The position numbers and the translations under genes were made by a program. DNA of 64,000 nt from Kalaharituber pfeilii (taxonomy: Eukaryota > Ascomycota > Pezizomycetes > Pezizales > Pezizaceae), in NCBI GenBank assembly GCA_015179045.1, contig WHUZ01000010.1, forward strand, positions 930,001-994,000. The letters are read 5' to 3'. The notes beneath the pieces were generated by a model. That model ran no database searches, was not told the DNA's origin, and was given only the letters and a program-made list of their open reading frames with translations. Positions 30,571 through 41,439 of this stretch are shown one piece after another; within the stretch, counting starts at the first letter, position 1; each line of letters starts with the position of its first letter.

Positions 30571-31967
30571 TTTCACGTAACCCCGCTTGCAGCTGTTCGC
30601 CATGGCAGGGTCCCTGGACCGAAGTCCTTCTGGCCCGGAGACAGGCACCTGTGCAACTACATACAAAATCGCCCCCTGTAAAAACACACAACGATACTAT
30701 GACTTCGGTGATGTGGAGGAACACAAAGCGAAAGCCCAATCCCCCAAGAGAACAATTAAGCACGAATACTCAAATATCCCCCCAGAGAATCAAGCAGTCA
30801 TATCCATCTCCTCCACATCCCTCCCCTTCCCCTTTCCGTCCACCTTTGTTATTCTGTCCCAGTCATACAAGCACGAGTGGTACCATTTGCCTGATAACCG
30901 TACCTTCGCTGGTGTTTGACTATCTGATTCTACCTCCCCCTCCAGGTAGATAACAATCGAGCTAGTCTTCTTTCCCTCCCTCCTTTCTTTTCTCACCAAC
31001 CATCTTGCCGCAACAATCTTCCCCATCCATGGGTTCGCCTTTTCCATCCACTCTCTTACTTTCCCAAGTTTCTTCGTCACCGCTATGCCATGCACCACAA
31101 CTGCCCGGCCAGATTGCGGGAGCCTTTCTTTCTGGGATGTTCTTGCTTTCGGAGATGATGTTGGAGGCTTCTTGTTCTGCTTGGGGGGGTTGGTACTGGA
31201 CCCCCTTGCTGCGTTTTTGGATTGAGAAGCGGTGGACCTTGTTCGGTTTTTCGGTGGTGCTGCTGGAGGTGGGTTGGTTTTTTGTGCTAGGGGTGTATTT
31301 GGTGGAATGCTTTGAGAGACGATTGCTGCATATGACAGCGGAGGTATTGTCTCTGGCTCGGTCTGTGTTTCCCCTTCCTTTTGCCTATAACTTCGCTGTG
31401 TGGGAGCATAGTTCTTGCAACGTTCCCCTTTCGCTGCTGCTGCGAGTAAATCTATGCGCTGGTGTACGTGTCCGAGATAGCCTAGGAACAAGTCTGTTGG
31501 CTCGAAGTTTGGTCTTTTCATAAGGTCTTCTATACATTTCTGGATATGAATAATGATATCTCCCACTGCCTCAAGCATACAAGTCATATTAACTCCACCA
31601 AGTTTTTCAATGATTGACTGGAGCAGTGGGGCCTCGAGACGAGTACTTCTGGCAAGTGTTGTCTTGGCGCCTGAAGATGTGTTTTTCGGTGCCGGGCTGC
31701 CCAATGCCGCGAATCGATTGGTTCGATCCATGGTGGAAGTGCCAAGAAGTCAGGGGTAGTAGTGTGCTTGTCAACGGAGCAGGGAGCTGAAATCTCCTCA
31801 AAACTTAACCCCCAAGGGAAACTTGAGGAGTTGGGTTTTTTGGAATAAAAGTTAGATCTAAAGACTCAGCGCACTGAGAGCTTTCGATCTATGTATGTTT
31901 CGCTGGGGGGACGCTGTGGTTGCGGAGTGGCTTCCGAGTGCTCGTCCTGTCGAAGTGGTTGTCGCTG
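30544..31967 (-). mobile_element. Family B element, 1,424 bp, ORF1 only, 14-bp TSD
   Basis: ATCTACGCTACCCC at 30530-30543 and 31968-31981 marks both ends. On the minus strand it has a 5' leader (31967-31732), ORF1 (31731-30790) and about 245 bp of 3' sequence ending in CAGGGACCCTGCCATGGCGA..GGGGTTACGTGAAAT and a poly-A. There is no RT or endonuclease. It is therefore a non-autonomous element or an internally deleted LINE that was mobilised in trans. It interrupts the SOG2 relic after ALSTLP. Confidence 0.85.
30790..31731 (-). CDS. LINE ORF1 (Gag-like) protein, 313 aa
   Basis: An uninterrupted frame runs from ATG (31731, MDRTNRFAALGSP) to a stop at 30790. The N-terminal half is Ser/Thr/Pro-rich with a helix (LLQSIIEKLGGVN). 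The middle has PPLSYAAIVSQS, a phrase typical of fungal Tad-like ORF1. The C-terminal part has AVVVHGIAVTKKLGKVREWM, AARWLVRKERREGKKTSSIV, VIYLEGEVESDS and KVRLSGKWYHSCLYDWDR. These match the RRM-like nucleic-acid-binding segment of fungal LINE ORF1 proteins, which package RNA in the RNP. No CCHC knuckle is seen. The frame is intact, unlike its neighbours, so the insertion is probably young. Confidence 0.7.
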   Translation of the reverse strand: MDRTNRFAALGSPAPKNTSSGAKTTLARSTRLEAPLLQSIIEKLGGVNMTCMLEAVGDIIIHIQKCIEDLMKRPNFEPTDLFLGYLGHVHQRIDLLAAAAKGERCKNYAPTQRSYRQKEGETQTEPETIPPLSYAAIVSQSIPPNTPLAQKTNPPPAAPPKNRTRSTASQSKNAARGSSTNPPKQNKKPPTSSPKARTSQKERLPQSGRAVVVHGIAVTKKLGKVREWMEKANPWMGKIVAARWLVRKERREGKKTSSIVIYLEGEVESDSQTPAKVRLSGKWYHSCLYDWDRITKVDGKGKGRDVEEMDMTA

Positions 31968-32830
31968 ATCTACGCTACCCCAAATTACTGATGCAATAAC
32001 AAAAATGGCAATGGCACAGAGCTTACCGCCAATGCTGAAAATGAAAGAACTAGACAATTTCTGCTCAAATACCAGAGGTATTGCTTGACGATTGAAGCTA
32101 CGCCTTGATACAATTCGTGACCACATCAAAGATAACAATATACCAGAGAGGCGAAAATTCTTGGATGATACCAATCTTTTCATCAAGGTAGTCTCCAGTC
32201 TTTTCGATGTTTCATCTTTGTCATGCATTAACATTGATTGAACTCGCTAACTTCTTTCAACAGTCCATATTGATATAGCGGAAATATGCAAAATATTGAA
32301 GTCAAGTCACAAACAATATATCCGCTGTGATTAAAAGTACAAAATCTGTTTCAATGTTGAACGCAGTGTCGTCATTCCGCCAGTTTAAAGACGAGCCACA
32401 AATGCCATCGAATCAATACGGGTCATCCTTAACACAATTCTATCAACCCCTGAATCAACAATTCATATCATCCACCCCACTCACTGCCGCCTTCGGTGCA
32501 GCAGCCCAGGCAACAATTCCTTCACACCTTCACAGCTTCCAATGGGCGTTAACCCACTTGTATTGAGTTTCGGTAGCGGTACTGATTCCAGGACTGAAAC
32601 CATGCTATCAAGCAGGACAATGACATCGACCTCGTCTAACCTCAATTCAGGCTACACACTTCCGTAGCCATTCCGGCCCGCCGTATACACACCTCCATAG
32701 CCGTAACATCCAGTTCCTTCCAGCGCCCACCGGAGCCTTTGTAGCGAGTCTTGGTCCTTCGAATGGTCCTTTGTCACCTAGCAAAGAAATTAAAGCACCT
32801 ATCCTACAGTTTGCTTCTCAGTCGTAGTTT

Positions 32831-32837
32831 TTACACA

Positions 32838-32883
<46 letters not shown>
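32831..32883 (+). repeat. (CA)n microsatellite
   Basis: A run of CACACA of about 50 bp with one final CGCACA interruption, followed by AT-rich TTATTATTA sequence near 32970-33015. Confidence 0.95.
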
Positions 32884-33131
32884 TTCCTTCACATATTATG
32901 GGTTTTATAAGCGGTCTGCATAAGGAGTTTCGGTTGTATACAGGAACTGTGGGAATTTATCTTTTTGTGTTGATTATTATTTTATTATTATCATTATTAC
33001 TATCATTATTATTCTTCACTACTTTCATTCAGTTATTACATAGATGTTACATATAAACTGAACATCTCCATTCTTCTATTTCCTGGAGTTGGTCATCATT
33101 CACATGGTTGGTCCCCTCGGTCAGTCATCCC

Positions 33132-33168
33132 TCATTGCCATAGCCCTTAGGGCGGCATGCGATTACTG

Positions 33169-33199
<31 letters not shown>
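33132..33199 (+). mobile_element. Family A retroposon stub, 68 bp, 9-bp TSD
   Basis: AGTCATCCC at 33123-33131 and 33200-33208 flanks TCATTGCCATAGCCCTTAGG..GCGATTACTGATATT plus A(n). Confidence 0.85.
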
Positions 33200-33200
<1 letters not shown>

Positions 33201-33208
33201 GTCATCCC

Positions 33209-34597
33209 CTGCAATTTTTGGAAATTCTCCGATGCTAGAGAAGCTTCTTTGAATAGTACTGTTTTGCGTCCTTGTTACATTTTGTGAACCGGAAAGGTTT
33301 GTAATTACATGTTTGCTTTTCCTCTTTCCCTGCACGTTTGTTGAATCCTATTTTTTCTTGTCTTGTCCTTTTCCGATTGTATTTACTTTTCTTCCTTTGT
33401 CATTGCCTGTCATGTCTAGTGCATGACATATACGCAAGTCAGTTAATGCCAGCCTGTACCCTTCTAGACAGAACGGCTTTGTGTCAGCCTCGTTAGGTTG
33501 AAAACCCTCAAACCCTCTGATGACTTTGGTGTACGGTTTAGTCAAATCAAAACCGGAACCTACTTTCGTTAACATTAAATTTTGTATATAGTACACAAAA
33601 CGATATATATTACTACCATTTCACATGCTGACATACCGTCATAAGCAGTTCAATTTCCTGCATGGGTTTTGAGACTGGAAACAAAAGGATGACGCTTCAT
33701 TTCCTTATATGCGTTTCATCAACATATTCCTGCGAAACGTTTTCGAGCGTTTGGGTTGGGCAACGAAAGTCTTTATAAGCAAGGTTTTTATCTCCTTGAC
33801 ATTGCCTTATTGGGGGAGAGAGGAGCCCAATTACCATATCAGGAAGATGCTGCTTAAACTGCTTATTGCGTTGTAGATCTGGGGTTTCAGCGGGCTAAGT
33901 ATTCTTCTTTTGTTCTTATGCCTATCAGTCAGATTTTTTGTCCAATTTTATGGTGTACTCTTGTGTTTTCAGTCCTTCAACCTCCAGCCTCATCCACGTG
34001 TAAGTCTTCATAGCCACCTAGAATATTCATTGGTCCCAAGGAAGTAGGTAGCTGAGCCGCACATGTTAGGTTTCGAATTTGAAATACGAAGTGTTAGACA
34101 CTTCATCAGCCTGAGTAACGTCTGACCTAGTCGAGACTCGTATTGAAACTGCATTGAAATCTTTTCCAGATGATCATGATGACTGCCAGGTGTTGGTGGT
34201 TTTAGATACACATGCTTCAGGACACAGCTTATGGGAAACGTAAATGCGCCAGTTTTCTGTACGCACAGAAACTTAAGATTTAGCAATATTATTAGCCCCT
34301 TTATATAGCATACTCCAATGTGGAGTTTTTTTTCCTTTGTCACGGACTGTAGTACTCGGGGGTAGGGGCGAAATGTCTTCAGCACTTTTGTATGGGTTTT
34401 ACACAAAAAAAATACGACAGACGTATTTTTAACTGCATAAAAGTTAGAAAGATGTTCCATTATTCCATTTTACTACTATAACAGCGAAGCTGATCCAGCA
34501 CACTTCTAACTAATGACAGGAGCCTTTCTTTTATCATTCTATCCCACTCGTTTGAAGCTCTTCCACCTCATTTGTGCATTCATCACGTAAAGTAATA
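33209..34597. other. Gene-free stretch
   Basis: Open frames at 33348-33596 and 34008-34460 (minus) have no motif I can name and no supporting context. Left unannotated. Confidence 0.35.
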
Positions 34598-34949
34598 GCG
34601 GTATTCAGATTACAATAATCCGGCCGGATTTTCTGGATTTCAAAATTTTATCAAGTCCGGAAAATCCAGCCATCTCCATACAAAAATTTTATTTGGTTTT
34701 TCAAGGTATAAAACTTTGTGAAACAAATTTTTGTGACAACTGCATAGATATGATGCATATTGCGGGCCCCAATGCAGTATCCGGGTTTTGGCATGTATAA
34801 ATTCCGGTGGATTTGCGGACCCAACACCGGTTTCAGATTTGACTACAAAAATCTGGTTTTCACAAAAGGGTACTCAGGCGACAGACCAGATAAACTGGTT
34901 TGTCTGCTGGATTTCATTTTATATGGAGACAGTTTAATCTGAATACCGC
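34598..34949. mobile_element. MITE, 352 bp, TA or TAATA target duplication
   Basis: The termini GCGGTATTCAGATTA (34598) and TAATCTGAATACCGC (to 34949) are exact inverted repeats. The flank reads TAATA on both sides (34593-34597, 34950-34954), containing the TA expected of Tc1/mariner-type elements. The interior has further inverted phrases (AATCCGGCCGGATTTTCTGG, ATTCCGGTGGATT) and no coding frame. Confidence 0.8.
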
Positions 34950-34954
34950 TAATA

Positions 34955-36575
34955 ATTCAGACACGCTCAACTCTCGATTGTGAATTTCATGATCGAAATG
35001 TTGCAGAGCTCAGTTTTTTCATTTCGCTATTGTACGAGGCTTTACCGGCAGGGGGTGATTCGAGGCTGTGATTGGGAAATGGAGTTGTGCGAGTTGGTTG
35101 AAAACAAACATTAAACCGTGTAGCTATCCGAAGCGTGAGCCTGTAGAGCAACAAGTATTACATAACAAACAAGTGGACTCTATCCTAGCAACTATCCCTG
35201 TCGCATTGTTTGCGCTTCTGAAGACGTACCCCTACACCCGAGATGCGTACACCCGAGTTACTGTCCGCTACTATATGGCTTATTGCGATTTCTTTATTGG
35301 TGCTGTTACTGCCCTTATCTCCATGTAAGTATTATAGCTTGAAGGCAAACCTTCCAAGATCTTTGTTTTTTTAGCTTCATTTGTGATACTGTACCTTCTA
35401 CATTTCAGATTCTTGTCGCCTATCATTATTTATAAGTCACAGTCTCTCGCGATTTCTTCATTCAATATGTGAAATTAGATTGATACATAATTATCGACTT
35501 TCTTCAGTTACCAAGCAGCAGTGCGAGTGCCCGGCGGGCATAATCAACCTGTAATTCCCGCATTGGGCATGATCCTATTGCGCTGTATTACATACGATTG
35601 TCGTGTGTAGCGCAACAAAACACCCCGGTTGTTTATTTATGCTTACTTGTAATGTTCAGACACAGATGTAGTGCAAGGTAGACTAACCCTGCACACATAC
35701 AACCAAAGCGCCTGACCCATATCCTCGCTTCGTGCCAGATGCATGTGCATTCCATTATGGGAATAGTCTGGTCAAATGGTTCTGCCGCCCAAATCAGGGT
35801 AACGGGTACATACATGACGTTCTGCCCGGTTTAGCTACAGTATTCCTGTTTACTCCTACCCGGCCAGCTGCTAAACTAGAAATCCGCGCGCGTGTAGTAG
35901 CGTTTTTATGATGTCTTCATGCCCCAAACGGGCTAGCACGTTATTAACAGACCAAGAACTTGGATTTAAGTTTCTCTACTCATTTCAATGGTAGCATCAG
36001 TCATAACATTAAGTTCTCAACTACTATTGCAGTTGAAGGAAGGCCTTTGGTGTTTGCCTGTACAACTGTAATGGGCGTCCAACGAATTATACTTGTAAGA
36101 GACTGAGAAGTGAGAGGTTCTTCATATGTATAGGACCCAGGGGCTGTGATCAGATATATCTTTCAAGATCAACATTTGCACAGGAACTAAGATACGATTG
36201 ACCACATAACATTATGTAATTGCCCTACTAAAGATTCCAGGTAAGCAATAAGCAACAACGATAAGCTCTAGAAAAATAACAAACGCTTCCATCCTCAAAT
36301 CTTTCACCCTTTCATTCGTCCATCCTCATGAGGTCCCCACACATTGCCCCCAACTGTATTCCATATTTTCAACTGGCACATTGCTCTATCCGGGTCTTCA
36401 TGTTAAATGCGCATATAAAGAGATCCATATGCAACAGTAACATTTCAAAGCAAATCGTGAGAAGAGGAAACCTCTATTATGACCAAATTTGGAAAGCCTA
36501 ACACATCTTCACCACTCTTACCCCATACTAATGCTCATAACCTCGTCAGCTATGAACCATTTCGCCGAAAGAGCT
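34955..36575. other. Gene-free stretch
   Basis: A frame at 35068-35328 (VDSILATIPVALFALLKTYP) is unremarkable. No recognised feature. The right end borders the 3' end of the Stc1 gene. Confidence 0.35.
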
Positions 36576-38283
36576 TTACTCCTCGTCTTCGTCATCCTCC
36601 TCATCATCATCATTTCTCTTCTGCTTTCTTACAAAGAGCCTCTGTTGTCCACCATGAGAAGATAAACCAAGCTTCTTAGCTCTCTCACTCTGCCAAACCT
36701 GCTCTTGCGCCAGCACAATTGGAGGTTTTGGTACTTTCCCCCATCCTCTTGAAGCATTCCCAGATGTTCCTGGAGTTGTAGCTGTAGAGGTTCCGCTGCG
36801 ACTTCTGGATGGAGTATTTGCTCCACTTGACACTTTGTAATTGAAGGCGTAGTTCTGGTTCTTTGCAGCGTGATCAACAGGTATCCACTGGAGCTCCTCG
36901 CCTGCGGGAGTTTCTTGTCCTGAGAGCAGTGGGGTCACCATTGCAGACTGCCTACTGGTCGACTTTGCCAAAGCGCTGACAAGATCTTCATCATTGTTGT
37001 CTTGGCCAGAAGCTTTTTGCTCTGGGGTTGAAACATAACCATCAACGTCATCAACGTCCTCTTCAGAACTCTCCTTGAGTAGCCCAGTGAGTGTCAGCAT
37101 TTTGCAACGTAATTCACTTTAATTCATAACTAGGAACTTGGAGACCTGAGCTCACCTCATCACTGAAATCTTCCAACTCTTCATGGTCGATATGTTCGCC
37201 GAATCGCTCAGTATCAAGGGATGCTTCAACACAACGCTTGCACCTCTGTATGGCAAATTGAAAGTCAGACATCCCAACTATCCACAAAATTGTCAACACA
37301 ATCCGCAAAGAAATTCTTACCGCGACATCAGGGGTTTTTCTGTGAGTCTTCGTGAACCGTTTTAGTTCCATGGTTTGGTCACAAATAATACAGTGCAATT
37401 GTGTCACCACCCCTGGCGTACAGTCTTTACATAAAACTCGAATGCGCACGGTTCTGCCTTTGGGAGCGTATACTATTTAAAGCTTATAATTAGCTTCCTC
37501 TCTTTTGGACAGGAACAGATGCCTACCATTCTCAATTGTGTTCTTGTAATTAATGATTTGTCTATTCGAGTAATGTTCCAATTTGCGAACTTTTTGACAT
37601 ACATCACAACTGATAGTAGTGATATTCCTTCGTGTTAAAAACATCTTGGACTCGACAGCACTGTATACGGAAGCGGATAAATGTCAGTGCCACATTCACA
37701 AATATAGGCAGATAGGCCAAAGCCCTGTGCAAGTGAGGCGGCAAAATACTTACTTCCCAAACCCTCCCACAGGCGAATTTGAACCAGCAGCAGATCCTCC
37801 TTTATTCAACAGAGGCTCGCATAGCTTCGACTTGTGCATTGCACGCCGTAAATGCGGCGGCTTTGTCGCTGCAGAGGAAGATACCTGTGGAGCTCCTTCT
37901 CCATTGACCCCATTGGTAGCAGCCCTACGATGAGGAGGAAAAGGAATCGCAGTCTTGGCCCCATTGGTAGCAGCCCTACGATGAGGAGGGGAAGGAATCG
38001 CAGACTTGCCCCCATTGGTAGCAGCCCTACAATGAGGAGGAAAATGATTCGCAGTCTTGCCCCCATTCTCGGTAACACCTCCTGTCTTACCAAGATTAGG
38101 ATCCGTCCCCGTTTTAGAGTCTGTATTGGTGGCAGTCTTCGGGCTGGCAGTGTTGGAACGCGCAATTTCGACGTGTGGTGGACGGACCTCCCCAAGGGGA
38201 ACTGCGGCCCGCGACACTAAATTGGCACTTGATGGTTGAGCAGGCGAGGTAGCTGAAGAGAGGTTTGCGTGTGGAGGCGGCAT
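36576..38283 (-). CDS. Stc1-domain protein, five exons, ~467 aa
   Basis: Exons: 38283-37754, 37660-37527, 37472-37321, 37245-37156, 37073-36576. The introns (93, 54, 75, 82 bp) have GT-AG ends and keep the frame. The start is the first in-frame ATG with a good context (CAAATGCC); the upstream frame holds no ATG. Residues about 30-175 are Pro/Ala/Asn-rich with three 18-residue repeats (NGGKSAIPSPPHRRAAT type). Exons 2-4 form the Stc1 domain: CDVCQKVRKLEHYSNRQI, VLCKDCTPGVVTQLHCIICD, LKRFTKTHRKTPDVA and RCKRCVEASL, with eight spaced cysteines. The tail is acidic (ESSEEDVDDVDG) and ends in DDDEEDDEDEE. In fission yeast Stc1 links the RNAi machinery to the CLRC methyltransferase. Other fungal Stc1-domain proteins may act elsewhere, so only the domain is claimed. 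Confidence 0.8.
37915..38075 (-). repeat. 54-bp coding minisatellite in the Stc1 gene
   Basis: Three tandem units around CCATTGGTAGCAGCCCTACG encode AATNGxKxAIPxPPHR repeats, in frame and conserved at the third positions. Probably variable between strains. Confidence 0.8.
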
Positions 38284-39369
38284 TTGTGGAGCAAAGGGCA
38301 GGCAAGTGCCAGCTAGTATAGTGTTGGTTCTGAAGATTGAGAGAAGCGAGTGTTGATTTAGCGCCAAGGAAGCGATTGCATGATATTAAGCACAAGCTGG
38401 ATTAGGAAGCACCTTCAATCAGGTAGTGTGGTGGATTGGATGCGAGATGTTTATAGAAGTTGTGGAAGCAGAGGATGAGAGGTGGTATTTGAAGAGAAGA
38501 GCTTAGGGGGTGGGTGGGTAATAGTCTGAAGGGCTTGAAGTACGAGTCCCGGAGCCAAGACGGTTAGGGAACCCTAGGAGTGTGTTGGCCGTCTGTTTCA
38601 ATGAATCCAACAGGCCAGGCCAGGCCAGGCCAACAGAAGGCCTGGAGTCTGTTTGCTACATAGTACATACACAGAACACATACTTCCCGCGTAGTCTCGT
38701 AGGATTCGATGAATTAGAAATGGAACCATGCAAATCGCTAGTTCCCTGGCTCCGTTTTTATTTTCATCTTTGTTATATGGCCCCTGCTTGCAGCTACTCG
38801 CCATGGCCGGGCCTAAGACCCCAGGCTCCACAGGCAGCTGGCCTTCCCCGACTCCATAGGCCATACTACGGGCTTGTTCACTGACTTGATACCGCCCCTT
38901 GATTTTCTAGACTGGCCAACCGGCAACCAAAGTTGATTCAAAGTTGATTAGATTTGCATTCTTTGTGTCTATTTACTATCGTCTTTGTTGGCAATGGCCT
39001 TCATTCTATAGCAATCCTTGAGGCCGATAGTTCCTCTGCACAGACCAGAACTTAAGAAAGCTCACAAGCCTTTTCATTGACGATGAACAATAGACTAGAG
39101 GAACAAAGAAATTACCATTCTTCCAGTTGCAGTTTGGTGTTTGGCCGGTCGTCGCTAGTCACGAGACTTCCTAGAGTCGCCGCACGCATTGTATCTATAT
39201 CTTGGCGTACACACCTTGGCAACAACCGGCCATCTATTATATGAAGTACTGAAAGAACCGTCTATACGTATTCTCCTGAACCTCAACATACCCCTGAACT
39301 TATTCACACAATCTCCTTTATATTGATTGCATATATATTTCATCCAAACAATCCCCTTTATATATTAAT
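38284..39369. other. Spacer with hAT-like and family B scraps
   Basis: CAATGAATCCAACAGGCC at 38599 followed by GGCCAGGCCAGG resembles a variant hAT terminus. CCCTGCTTGCAGCTACTCGC at 38784-38808 is a decayed reverse family B end. The rest shows nothing recognisable. Confidence 0.4.
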
Positions 39370-39459
39370 TGCATCCAATGAATCCAACAGGCCGTGATCT
39401 GCATTGGACTGAAACCGCCTGGACCGGCCTGGACCGGCTTGATCCATATGAATCAGGTC

Positions 39460-39815
39460 AACCAGGCCAGTCCAGGCCAACCAGGCCGGTCCAGGCCAAC
39501 CAGGCCGGTTCAGGCCAACCAGGCCGGTTCAGGCCGACCAGGCCGGTTCAGGCCAACCAGGCCGGTTCAGGCCAACCAGGCCGGTTCAGGCCAACCAGGC
39601 CGGTCCAGGCCAACCAGGCCAACCAAGCCGGTCCAGGCCAACCAGGCCGGTCCAGGCCAACCAGGCCGGTTCAGGCCAACCAGGCCGGTTCAGGCCAACC
39701 AGGCCGGTCCAGGCCAACCAGGCCAACCAAGCCGGTCCAGGCCAACCAGGCCGTCCAGGCCAACCAAGCCGGTCCAGGCCAACCAGGCCGGTCCAGGCCA
39801 TTCAGGCAGGTTCAA
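39460..39815 (+). repeat. 19-bp VNTR, ~18 units, GGCC-rich
   Basis: The unit CCAACCAGGCCGGTYCAGG repeats with Y alternating C/T and a few shorter units lacking part of the motif. Open frames through it (QPGRSRPTRP text) are a by-product of the 57-bp super-period and not genes. It is preceded at 39377 by AATGAATCCAACAGGCC, as at 38599, and uses the same GGCC(A/G)GG words as the hAT subterminal regions. Confidence 0.9.
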
Positions 39816-39959
39816 GCCAATCAAACGAATCACTCCACAGCTATCCAGGTGAATTGATACCAGATTGTTTGAGTATTTAAAGGGGTAGAATCTCCCGTAT
39901 ATCTAGAATTTTAAACAGCAGCGGTCTTGGGCCCAATTTACTGGTATTATAGGTCCCTT

Positions 39960-40850
39960 TCTATGGCGCGGAATGAGGCAGTATAAGCTCAATTTGATAT
40001 ATGACAGCTCTACATCGACGGCGTGAGATACAGCCGAATGACTCGAATTTGACAGGTATGCCATGCCAGATCTCTTTTAATTGCGTGATAGCAGCAGAAT
40101 GAGCTGAATTTGACAGGCATAGCAGGTCTTTCTCGACGGTATGATATGTAGGCCGAATTTGACAGGTATGGCAGGTCTCTCTTGACGGCACGAGATGCAG
40201 CAAAATGAACTCAATTTGACCAATGTATAGGTCTCCCTGACAACACAAGGTGCAGTAGAATAAACCAACTTTAACAGCTGTGTATCTCTCTGAATAGTGC
40301 AAGATGCAGTAGAATAAGTTTAATCTAATAGATATGACAGGTCATCCTTGATGGCACAGGATGCAGCAGAATGACAGCCGAATGGGACAAGTATGACAAG
40401 ACTCTTCTACTGCACGAGATATAGAAGAATAAGCCAGATTTCATAGGTATGGCACATCTCTCTCACCAGTGCAAGATGAAGCAGAACGAGTTCAATTTGA
40501 CAGGTACAGCAGCACCTTTCCACAGCCCCTCGCCATAGCCCGTAGGGCGGCATGCGAGTAATGAAATAAAAAAAAAAAAAAAAAAACTTTCCACAGTACG
40601 AGAGTAACAGAGTGAGCTGAATTTGACAGGTATGGCAGGACCTACCTAGCAACATGAGACATGGTAAAATGGACTCAATCCAGTTATGGCTGGCCCCTTT
40701 CTATGGTGCAAAGTGAGGAAGTATGGCAAATTTGACAGATACAACAAGACCTACTTGATGGTGTGAGATATACCAAAATGGGCTCAATTTACAATTTTAC
40801 AGGTATGACAGATTACTCTCGATAGTGCAGGATGGGGCAAAATGAGAATG
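39960..40850 (+). repeat. Degenerate ~57-60-bp satellite, ~15 units
   Basis: The consensus-like phrase GATGCAGCAGAATGAGCTCA ATTTGACAGGTATGGCAGGT CTCTCTTGACGGCAC recurs along about 890 bp with substitutions and small indels. There is no open frame of note. It is interrupted by a family A stub. Confidence 0.8.
40526..40586 (+). mobile_element. Family A retroposon stub, 61 bp, 10-bp TSD
   Basis: CTTTCCACAG at 40516-40525 and 40587-40596 flanks CCCCTCGCCATAGCCCGTAG..GCGAGTAATGAAAT plus A(n). Inserted inside the satellite array. Confidence 0.9.
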
Positions 40851-41439
40851 CGCTGGACTGGTATGGCATGGCGGGATGATAAAGGAGCACCTGCCAAAGG
40901 TTACAATCATCGGCTACTACAGTACCTACTGACTCCGGTTCCATTCCCCACCCTTTACTGGTTTTTAAATCACAAGCACTCTATAGATAGTGATAGCTAT
41001 GTCTACTCTTTATTATCACCCTCAGCCTTCAATTCTTCCACTTTCTTATATACCCTTGCCATCATTCCAGCTGTATTAATTATATCCTTTTCGTAACTTC
41101 TTAATCACCTTATCCTCACTTGCATAGCATTTATAGGTGGGTCTGGAGGGCGGATAAGGAATCTGAGTACACATATGCTAGACATCTGAGCAATATCATT
41201 GCAGGTAGATATTGACCGGAATTTAGGTAGGGTTTATGGGCTGTAACGAGGGTTTCGCTATCCATAAGTTCTACAATTATTAGCATTATACCCCACAAAA
41301 TATATAAAATTAACCTTCTGAAGCTATATTTGGTACTAGAGCTCCCTGGATGCAGAAGTGGGATTACGTGATATTATAAATAACATTGAGAATATACTGA
41401 TATGAATAAATGCAGATAAACGAGATTGTAGTCATGGAA

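Larger units (their letters stand above)
29415..32700 (+). pseudogene. SOG2-like RAM-pathway gene relic, cut by three insertions
   Basis: Plus-strand pieces match the C-terminal part of fungal SOG2 (leucine-rich RAM pathway protein acting with the Cbk1 kinase in polarity and cell separation): ANKRMGNVFARKEKFGTVDE (29480), SSLPEHKRSSMSIGRVAESA and RGILYSISQSHLAI (29760), VLFNANNQIGNLVRALKSYN, then a TGA at 30080 and SDVRLIRTLLLMIYGTFVEL, EPLFENVNAATSAAL (30490), MKELDNFCSNTRGIA, TGA, RLKLRLDTIRDHI and RRKFLDDTNLFIK (32040-32185), an intron-like gap, AEICKILKSS, and TPLTAAFGAAAQATIP (32480). The three retroposons each sit in exons, and their duplications rejoin the frame. The N-terminal LRR exons are absent. 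Non-functional. Confidence 0.75.

Noticed and set aside
31005..31523. 172-codon plus-strand frame
   Set aside because: Antisense shadow of the LINE ORF1 at 30790-31731.
31866..32234. Minus-strand frame at the SOG2 relic
   Set aside because: The plus strand here reads recognisable SOG2 text (MKELDNFC, RRKFLDDTNLF), so the minus frame is a shadow.
32831..32883. Possible Z-DNA promoter element at the (CA)n run
   Set aside because: No gene start nearby; a plain microsatellite is sufficient.
39369..39857. Long open frames with QPGRSRPTRP repeats on the plus strand
   Set aside because: They are produced by a 19-bp tandem repeat that is open in several frames on both strands; no start context, no intron, no homology.
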